Shown here piece by piece: positions 5,675-10,551 of a DNA stretch of 10,551 bases. The position numbers were made by a program, and so were the translations under genes. Position 1 is the stretch's first letter. Every line of letters starts with the position of its first letter. Source of the DNA: Candidatus [Bacteroides] periocalifornicus. Lineage in GTDB: Bacteria; Bacteroidota; Bacteroidia; Bacteroidales; CAJPTX01. Where the stretch lies: contig LIIK01000060.1 of assembly GCA_001421095.1 (NCBI GenBank), positions 1-10,551 of the forward strand. Reading direction: 5' to 3'. The notes beneath the pieces were generated by a model. That model was not told the origin of the DNA, searched no databases, and saw only the letters and a program-made list of their open reading frames with translations.

Positions 5675-6823
5675 ATGCTACGATTTTTAATCTCCAACCT
5701 TATTTCTATTACGGTCGCGTTTATTGTGGCCTACTTTGTGCTTCGGGCGGCCTATAAGAAGTCTGCCTTCTTCCGGATAGCGGTTATGTGGGTATTCTCG
5801 CTGCTGTTCCTGCTTGTCACCATTGGGGCGCGGCTTACCTTTTACCCGAATAATTGGGTGGCCTACCTGCTGTCTATGGTGCTCAATATCGCCTTTTGCG
5901 CCGTCATGATCTACCTGGCCGCCAAGATCGTTGTGCATCCCATCGGGAGGCTGGTGCAGAGCATAGAGAAGATGGCGCAGGGAAACCTCAACGAGACCTT
6001 CAGCACCGAGCAGCTCAAGGGAATGGACCCGGCCAAGGCCAACGATATACAGCGTCTCCAGCTGGCCATGGAGCTTATGCGCAGCAATCTGGTCAACATC
6101 CTGGGCACGGTGAATGGCGCGGTGGGCAACCTGCAGTCCACAGGGCAGGCGGTAGTGGAGACCTCAGACATCATCACCCAGTCAGTAAACCTCTCAAACC
6201 GCTCGGTGGAGCAGATATCGCAGGCCATGGGAGCCATGAACGCCAGCATGCAGAGCAATGCCCACGAGGCGCAGCAGGCCGAGCGCATATCGAGAGCCGT
6301 GGCGCAGTCCGTGGCAGAGATGTCGGAGTCGAGCGGCAAGCGGCTTAGCGCGCTCAAGGAGGTCTCGTCGCGCATGACATACGTGAATGGCATTGCCGAG
6401 CAGACCAATATCCTCGCGCTCAATGCGGCGGTAGAGGCGGCACGGGCTGGAGAGCATGGGCGAGGATTCGCTGTGGTAGCCACCGAGGTTCGTAAGCTTG
6501 CCGAAAGCAGTAGAAAGGCTGCCGACGAGGTGATGCGGCTCATCCGTACGAGCGAAGCGCTCTCCAACGAGGGCAATGAGAAGATCAACACCTTCGTGGG
6601 GCAAATTGCGGAATTTACCGATATCGTCATTCGTATAGGGGCTGCAGTAAAAGAGGAGACCGATGAGGTAGGCCAGGTGAACGCCCTGCTGCAGGAGCTA
6701 AACCAAGCTTCGCAGCACCATACGGGTAGCCTAGAGGCGCTGGATCGGGGGGCAAAGGTGATGTTTACCTCGGCCAACGAGCTGCGCAACACCCTCGGCT
6801 ATTTCCACACGGAGGGGAAGTAG
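5675..6823 (+). CDS. Methyl-accepting chemotaxis protein-like receptor, three membrane helices, no external sensor domain
   Basis: From the ATG at 5675 the protein has 382 residues. The frame can be extended to a TTG at 5606, but the ATG places the first membrane helix at the N-terminus, so it is preferred. Hydrophobic helices lie at about residues 3-24, 32-55 and 61-87, followed by a HAMP-like linker (VVHPIGRLVQSIEKMAQGNL, 86-105). A long coiled coil follows, with the highly conserved hairpin tip EQTNILALNAAVEAARAGEH (242-261) continuing to GRGFAVVATEVRKLAESS, the site where such receptors contact CheA and CheW. No periplasmic ligand-binding domain fits between the helices. No C-terminal CheR-docking pentapeptide is seen; it ends HTEGK. 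It could feed a taxis or other Che-type pathway; no che genes are in the window. Confidence 0.88.
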   Translation: MLRFLISNLISITVAFIVAYFVLRAAYKKSAFFRIAVMWVFSLLFLLVTIGARLTFYPNNWVAYLLSMVLNIAFCAVMIYLAAKIVVHPIGRLVQSIEKMAQGNLNETFSTEQLKGMDPAKANDIQRLQLAMELMRSNLVNILGTVNGAVGNLQSTGQAVVETSDIITQSVNLSNRSVEQISQAMGAMNASMQSNAHEAQQAERISRAVAQSVAEMSESSGKRLSALKEVSSRMTYVNGIAEQTNILALNAAVEAARAGEHGRGFAVVATEVRKLAESSRKAADEVMRLIRTSEALSNEGNEKINTFVGQIAEFTDIVIRIGAAVKEETDEVGQVNALLQELNQASQHHTGSLEALDRGAKVMFTSANELRNTLGYFHTEGK

Positions 6824-6847
6824 GCATTTTCGGGGTTCAAAGGGCGT

Positions 6848-6888
6848 AAAAGAAGGGGGCGAATCGCTACGATTCGCCCCCTTCTTTT
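6848..6888. terminator. Bidirectional terminator between the receptor-like gene and mscL
   Basis: AAAAGAAGGGGGCGAATCG (6848-6866) and CGATTCGCCCCCTTCTTTT (6870-6888) form a perfect 19-bp stem with a CTA loop. The A-run on one side and T-run on the other give a U-tract in both directions. It sits between two converging genes and can end both. Confidence 0.93.
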
Positions 6889-6910
6889 CGTCTGTGTGCT
6901 GCCCGGCGGC

Positions 6911-7330
6911 TTACTGCTGCTTCTTGAGCAGGTCACGAATCTCGGTGAGGAGCTGGATGTCTGCTGGCGGTTCGGCGGGCGCTGCTGGGGCTTCCTCTTT
7001 CTTCTTCTTGAACCGGTTGATCCCCTTCAGCAGGATGAAGATCGCGAAGGCGATGATGAGGAAGTCGACAATCACCTGGATGAAGTTGCCGTAGTTGAAG
7101 GTGACAGCAGGGATTTCCACCCCATCGATGCCCATAGAGGCACTCCGCAATGTCAGCTTCAGGTCAGTGAAGTTGATCCCCCCAATCAGCAGCCCCAGAG
7201 GCGGCATCAGGATATCGTTCACAAAGGAGCTGACGATCTTGCCGAAAGCGCCACCAATCACGATACCGACGGCCATGTCGAGCACATTGCCCCGCATGGC
7301 AAACTCTTTGAATTCCTTTATAAAGCCCAT
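6911..7330 (-). CDS. mscL: Large-conductance mechanosensitive channel MscL
   Basis: The 139-residue protein matches MscL over its full length. The N-terminal amphipathic helix is MGFIKEFKEFAMRGNVLDMA, and the pore helix AVGIVIGGAFGKIVSSFVND (residues 20-39) has the Gly/Ala-rich face that forms the gate. A periplasmic loop (residues 55-80) and a second membrane helix (IQVIVDFLIIAFAIFILLKG, 84-103) follow, then a basic patch FKKKKEE, an Ala/Pro linker, and the C-terminal bundle helix LLTEIRDLLKKQ. The channel forms a homopentamer in the inner membrane and opens under high tension to release solutes during osmotic downshock. It is encoded downstream of gldB with its own -7 box, and shares a terminator with the converging receptor-like gene. 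Confidence 0.98.
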   Translation of the reverse strand: MGFIKEFKEFAMRGNVLDMAVGIVIGGAFGKIVSSFVNDILMPPLGLLIGGINFTDLKLTLRSASMGIDGVEIPAVTFNYGNFIQVIVDFLIIAFAIFILLKGINRFKKKKEEAPAAPAEPPADIQLLTEIRDLLKKQQ

Positions 7331-7384
7331 GTGAACTACGTATTTAGTTGTTGTACCCCGCCAATAGCAGCAGGGAAATTACAG

Positions 7385-7392
7385 CAAAGGTA
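7385..7392 (-). promoter_or_regulatory. Candidate -7 promoter box for mscL
   Basis: The minus strand reads TACCTTTG, an exact TAnnTTTG match. It lies in the 86-bp gap between the gldB stop (7417) and the mscL start (7330), giving a leader of about 45-50 nt. This suggests mscL is expressed separately from gldB. No clear -33 element is seen. Confidence 0.5.
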
Positions 7393-7416
7393 AAGAGAAT
7401 TCAGCAGATTTTTTGC

Positions 7417-8385
7417 CTAGGGGTTATATTTTGCGTTTTTGAGAATCTCTTGCCCGTCGTGCATGGCCAGGAGCTCGGCAAGGGTGATGCTCGGATGCTT
7501 ATCCATATACTGTGCCACAATACGATAGCCAATCCATGAGGCCACCTGCCCAGGGGAGTCTTGCCCGAAGACGTTAGTGAAGGGGGCGGGGTGGGTAAGC
7601 TGGTTTACTATGAGGGAATTCCGCTCGTAGAGGAGCTTTTTCTCTGAGAGGTAGACCCATACGGGATGCTCGTTTTTCTCTAGCCATTCCAGCCCTTGGG
7701 CGCTGTAGCCGAGGGCGAGGGAATCTGGGAGATCCCTGAGTGCCAGGTGGGTTGCATACAGGATGCTGCCCTCGTGGAGCATGGTCTCTAGGGTGGTGGC
7801 AGCCCCCAGCGGTTGTGGGTACTCCGTCTCCAGCCAGCTCGATATGGCGGTGGGGACTATGTAGGCAGGCCCCATGGTGCGGGCTAGGTAGTGGGGAATG
7901 CCGAGCTGGGGGTAGTAGGGGCAGCCGGCCCCGAGAAAACGGTCGATCCCGATACCCAGCATGCTGTCGGCCAGTATTATAGAGGTGTTGAACCCGCCGT
8001 TGAAGTAGTAGATTCTGGGAATTTGCAGTTGGGGGATCTGCCCCTTAAGCACGCCGAAGGCTTTGGATAGCTGCTGCGTGTAGGCCGTGGTGGAGGGGAA
8101 AACGCGGAGTATGCTATCCTCCAGAGCCTGCATGTCTGCATCATCGGCGAACTGGAGGAACATCGGGATCTGTTGGGCAGCGTCTCGGCTCCCGAGCACC
8201 TCACCCCAAAGCTTGAGGAATTCAGGGTGTTCCCTTGCCACCTGCGCGGGCCCGGCACCTCGCATGAGCGCGCTGTCGAGCCGGTAGGCCCTTAGTTCTA
8301 CTGTGGCATCTGGGGTGCGGGTACACTGGCAGCTGTGCAGGAGCAGCAAAGCCACTGGGATGGCGAGGTAGAGAAATCTTCGCAT
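7417..8385 (-). CDS. gldB: Gliding motility lipoprotein GldB
   Basis: The 322-residue protein begins with a lipoprotein signal peptide (MRRFLYLAIPVALLLLHSC) whose lipobox LHSC puts the lipidated Cys at residue 19. The mature part carries the features of the GldB family: IPRIYYFNGGFN (122-133), GIDRFLGAGCPYYP (146-159), TMLHEGSILY (201-210), WVYLSEKKLLYERNS (243-257), SPGQVASWIGYRIV (277-290), and the C-terminal EILKNAKYNP, close to the usual ending of the family. GldB is an essential gliding component in Flavobacterium, but homologues are widespread in non-gliding Bacteroidota too. The HEG motif recalls zinc-peptidase relatives, yet a full HExxH is not present. It diverges from fhs. gldC, its neighbour in some flavobacteria, is not present here. 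Confidence 0.92.
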   Translation of the reverse strand: MRRFLYLAIPVALLLLHSCQCTRTPDATVELRAYRLDSALMRGAGPAQVAREHPEFLKLWGEVLGSRDAAQQIPMFLQFADDADMQALEDSILRVFPSTTAYTQQLSKAFGVLKGQIPQLQIPRIYYFNGGFNTSIILADSMLGIGIDRFLGAGCPYYPQLGIPHYLARTMGPAYIVPTAISSWLETEYPQPLGAATTLETMLHEGSILYATHLALRDLPDSLALGYSAQGLEWLEKNEHPVWVYLSEKKLLYERNSLIVNQLTHPAPFTNVFGQDSPGQVASWIGYRIVAQYMDKHPSITLAELLAMHDGQEILKNAKYNP

Positions 8386-8398
8386 GGGTAATCCGTTC

Positions 8399-8427
8399 TT
8401 GGAGTATGTATAATTTGGCTATCTTTG
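8399..8427 (+). promoter_or_regulatory. Candidate promoter for fhs
   Basis: TTG (8399-8401), an 18-bp spacer and TATCTTTG (8420-8427) fit the Bacteroidota TTTG/TAnnTTTG promoter. Transcription would start near 8434, giving a leader of about 130 nt before the fhs ATG. Nothing like a known riboswitch is visible in that leader. Its -7 box is one half of an inverted repeat shared with the gldB promoter. Confidence 0.5.
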
Positions 8428-8432
8428 CCAGG

Positions 8433-8440
8433 CAAAGGTA
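8433..8440 (-). promoter_or_regulatory. Candidate -7 promoter box for gldB
   Basis: The minus strand reads TACCTTTG, an exact TAnnTTTG match, 47 bp before the gldB ATG. Transcription would start near 8426, inside the opposing fhs -7 box. Confidence 0.5.
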
Positions 8441-8460
8441 CGACTTTTACGCATTGTGCA

Positions 8461-8532
8461 CGATAGTTTTTTGCGTTGGGCAAAGATTATACGCGGTCCG
8501 ATATTCTCGAGAGGGTAGTTCGATAGTTTTTT
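8461..8532 (+). repeat. 12-bp direct repeat in the fhs leader
   Basis: CGATAGTTTTTT occurs at 8461-8472 and again at 8521-8532, exactly 60 bp apart. Both copies lie between the candidate promoter and the fhs start. They could be binding sites or chance; no known factor is recognised. Confidence 0.45.
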
Positions 8533-8565
8533 AACCGTTCCCAAACCCAAAAATCAAAAAAAAGA

Positions 8566-10236
8566 ATGAAGAGTGACCTGGAGATTGCGCAAGAGGCAAC
8601 GATGCGCCCGATAACCGAGATAGCAGCCCAGCTAGGGTTGCCCGCCGACGATATAGTCCAGTACGGGCGCTATAAGGCCAAAATCCCCCTGAGGTATGTG
8701 AATCAGGGCCGCGAGAAGAAGGGGAGGCTGGTTCTGGTCTCGGCCATCTCGCCGACCCCAGCGGGCGAGGGGAAAACCACCGTGTCTATAGGGCTCTCGC
8801 AGGCGCTCAACAGGCTCGGGCATCTGACCACCGTGGTGCTGCGTGAACCCTCCCTAGGCCCTGTATTCGGGATTAAGGGGGGCGCTACTGGCGGGGGATT
8901 CTCGCAGGTGCTGCCAATGGAGGACATCAACCTCCACTTCACTGGCGATTTTGCCGCGGTAGAGAAGGCGCACAACCTACTGGCCGCCCTCATTGATAAC
9001 AATGTGCAGAGCAAAACCCGCTCGCTGAACATCGACCCCCGCACCGTGAACTGGAAGCGGGTGATAGATATGAACGACCGTTCGCTGCGCCACATCATAG
9101 TGGGGCTGGGCGGTACAGCCTCGGGCATACCCCGCGAGACGGGCTTTGACATCACAGCCGCCAGCGAGGTGATGGCGATACTCTGCCTGGCAGAGGATAT
9201 GGAGGATCTCAAGCGTAGGTTGGGCAATATATTCGTTGGCTACACCTACGATAAGAAACCCATATACGCCCGCGACCTGAAGGCCGAGGGGGCAATGGCT
9301 GCCCTGCTCAAGGATGCCATACTGCCGAATCTGGTGCAGACGCTAGAGGGTACGCCAGCCCTCATCCACGGAGGCCCATTCGCCAACATTGCCCAGGGTA
9401 CCAATACGGTGCTGGCCACCAAGCTTGCGCTCAGCCATAGCGATTACGCGGTTACCGAGGCGGGTTTCGGCTTTGACCTCGGGGCAGAGAAGTTCATTGA
9501 TATCAAATGCCAGTCTGCCGGCCTAAAGCCCGATGCGGTGGTGCTGGTGGCTACCGTGCGCGCCCTTAAGTACCATGGTGGCATGCCTATTAAGGAGCTT
9601 ACCACCCCCAGCGTGGAGTACCTGAGGAAGGGGGTGGGCAACCTGCAGAAGCACCTGGAGAACATGAGCCTCTACGGTATATGCCCTGTGGTGGCTATCA
9701 ATAAGTTCGCCTCTGACACCCCCGAAGAACTCGATGTGATAAAGGGGGTATGCGCCGAGCTGGGTATGCGGGTGGCAGAGGCCAACGTATGGGGCGAGGG
9801 CGGCCAAGGGGCGCTAGAACTGGCTAAGCTTGTAACCGAGGTGGCCTGCGGATGCCATGAGAACTTCCATCCCCTCTACTCCTGGGATATGAAGCCAGAG
9901 GAGAAGATAGAGACGATAGCCAAGAAGGTCTACGGTGCCATAGCTGTAGACTACACCGCCACGGCCAAGGCCGCCATGAAAACAGTGTACGCCCTCGGGC
10001 TCGACAAGCTGCCGGTCTGCATGGCCAAGACCCAGAAGTCGCTATCTGACAACCCCGACCTCCTCGGTCGTCCCAAGGATTTCGTGGTAACGGTGCGCGA
10101 CATCGAGATAGCGGCTGGCGCAGGGTTCATCATCCCCATCACAGGGCAGATCATGCGCATGCCAGGTTTGCCAGAGACCCCATCGGCCGAGAAGATCAAC
10201 ATAGACAACGAGGGCAATATCACGGGGCTATTCTAA
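8566..10236 (+). CDS. fhs: Formate-tetrahydrofolate ligase
   Basis: This 556-residue cytoplasmic enzyme has the normal family length. It makes 10-formyltetrahydrofolate from formate, tetrahydrofolate and ATP, feeding purine synthesis and one-carbon metabolism. The P-loop is TPAGEGKTT (residues 64-72). The family signature GIKGGATGGGF lies at 102-112, with small changes (T and F) from the common GxKGGAAGGGY form. HGGPFANIAQGTN and VATVRALKYHGG are further family stretches. The N-terminal SDLEIAQEATMRPITEIA is also typical. The ATG at 8566 is preceded by an A-rich tract, the usual translation signal in Bacteroidota. It is a single-gene unit with a terminator at 10298. The enzyme is common in fermentative and acetate-forming anaerobes but is not by itself evidence of acetogenesis. 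Confidence 0.98.
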   Translation: MKSDLEIAQEATMRPITEIAAQLGLPADDIVQYGRYKAKIPLRYVNQGREKKGRLVLVSAISPTPAGEGKTTVSIGLSQALNRLGHLTTVVLREPSLGPVFGIKGGATGGGFSQVLPMEDINLHFTGDFAAVEKAHNLLAALIDNNVQSKTRSLNIDPRTVNWKRVIDMNDRSLRHIIVGLGGTASGIPRETGFDITAASEVMAILCLAEDMEDLKRRLGNIFVGYTYDKKPIYARDLKAEGAMAALLKDAILPNLVQTLEGTPALIHGGPFANIAQGTNTVLATKLALSHSDYAVTEAGFGFDLGAEKFIDIKCQSAGLKPDAVVLVATVRALKYHGGMPIKELTTPSVEYLRKGVGNLQKHLENMSLYGICPVVAINKFASDTPEELDVIKGVCAELGMRVAEANVWGEGGQGALELAKLVTEVACGCHENFHPLYSWDMKPEEKIETIAKKVYGAIAVDYTATAKAAMKTVYALGLDKLPVCMAKTQKSLSDNPDLLGRPKDFVVTVRDIEIAAGAGFIIPITGQIMRMPGLPETPSAEKINIDNEGNITGLF

Positions 10237-10297
10237 ATGCGAAGGGGCGTTGCTAGCGTAAAAATCTAGCATACGCGCAATTTTAGCGATAGAATGG

Positions 10298-10327
10298 AAA
10301 GGGGAGGCGAAAGTCTCCTCTTTTTTT
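10298..10327 (+). terminator. Rho-independent terminator after fhs
   Basis: AAAGGGGAGGC (10298-10308) pairs with GTCTCCTCTTT (10313-10323) through two G-U wobbles, capped by a GAAA tetraloop, and runs into a T-tract to 10327. It lies about 60 bp past the fhs stop. Confidence 0.88.
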
Positions 10328-10377
10328 GTAACTTGCAGGCATAGAACGAAGCGAAATCCCGTGTCAAACCAAAGCCT

Positions 10378-10384
10378 AGGAGGT
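10378..10384 (+). promoter_or_regulatory. Strong Shine-Dalgarno site before the terminal lipoprotein gene
   Basis: AGGAGGT lies 6 nt before the ATG at 10391. Bacteroidota genes rarely carry a full Shine-Dalgarno, and the other genes here lack one. It strongly supports this start. Confidence 0.7.
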
Positions 10385-10390
10385 AGAGCC

Positions 10391-10551
10391 ATGGGAAGAA
10401 TCTACTACTTGCTGCTGGCCGCGGTGTGCGTGGCCATGCTGGGCTGCAAGAAGGAGCGGCCGAAGAGGGAGGAGTACCTGCGCCCCGAGGGTTCGCTCAT
10501 CGGGGAGTGGGTGAAGATCTGGGAGGACGGGCATCTAGAGAGCCGTCCGTC
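10391..10551 (+). CDS. Predicted lipoprotein, 3' end outside the window
   Basis: The frame is open from the ATG to the window edge (53 codons plus two bases). MGRIYYLLLAAVCVAMLGC is a lipoprotein signal peptide with lipobox MLGC and the acylated Cys at residue 19, followed by a highly charged linker (KKERPKREEY, residues 20-29) and LRPEGSLIGEWVKIWEDGHLE. GEW near the start of the mature part recalls lipocalin-like proteins that open with a 'G-x-W' strand, but too little is visible to assign a family. The perfect Shine-Dalgarno supports the start. The fhs terminator isolates it from fhs. Confidence 0.75.
   Translation, partial: MGRIYYLLLAAVCVAMLGCKKERPKREEYLRPEGSLIGEWVKIWEDGHLESRP

Noticed and set aside
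5911..6792. 293-residue minus-strand open frame inside the receptor-like gene
   Set aside because: It is the mirror of the strongly conserved chemoreceptor signalling domain. The Ser/Ala-rich translation is a by-product of that codon pattern.

Overview
The window comes from a member of the Bacteroidota, probably an environmental Bacteroidales-like or related lineage. This rests on a recognisable GldB gliding lipoprotein, DUF4783-type and DUF4374-type proteins that are typical of the phylum, and several exact copies of the Bacteroidota -7 promoter element TAnnTTTG (TACCTTTG, TATCTTTG, TAACTTTG). The methyl-accepting chemotaxis protein suggests a taxis-capable lineage rather than a gut Bacteroides. 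No rRNA, tRNA, CRISPR array or phage gene was seen.

Layout. At 1-36 there may be the tail of a rightward gene. At 93-1121 and 1207-2484 lie two leftward genes: a small outer-membrane beta-barrel protein with an LPP20-like N-terminal part, closed by a strong terminator, and an MFS exporter upstream of it. At 2670-3077 is a rightward secreted DUF4783-type protein. From 3078 to about 4140 there is roughly 1 kb with no credible gene. It is GC-rich and full of palindromes. At about 4082-5317 is a DUF4374-like protein whose 5' end looks damaged, ended by a near-perfect terminator. At 5675-6823 is a chemotaxis-receptor-type signalling protein, facing mscL (6911-7330, leftward) across a 19-bp bidirectional terminator. 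Upstream of mscL is gldB (7417-8385, leftward). It diverges from fhs (8566-10236, rightward), which encodes formate-tetrahydrofolate ligase. The window ends inside a new rightward lipoprotein gene (10391 onward).

How the genes relate. There is no large operon; most genes appear to have their own promoter or terminator. gldB and fhs share a short intergenic region with two face-to-face -7 boxes inside one inverted repeat. gldB (gliding) and the receptor-like gene could both serve surface motility and its control, but they are not co-transcribed and the link is only suggestive.

The most unusual part is 3078-4140. Several hairpins there carry the tetranucleotide GTAG at the 5' foot of the stem, the layout known for REP elements mobilised by RAYT (TnpA-REP) transposases. 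The 9-mer CGACGCGGC occurs five times in the same orientation. A second block (3510-3950) is bounded by imperfect inverted repeats and holds nested palindromes, like a non-autonomous element. The repeat region runs directly into the DUF4374-like gene, which has no signal peptide and shows signs of a single-base frameshift in an A-run. The repeats may therefore have displaced or truncated its 5' end.
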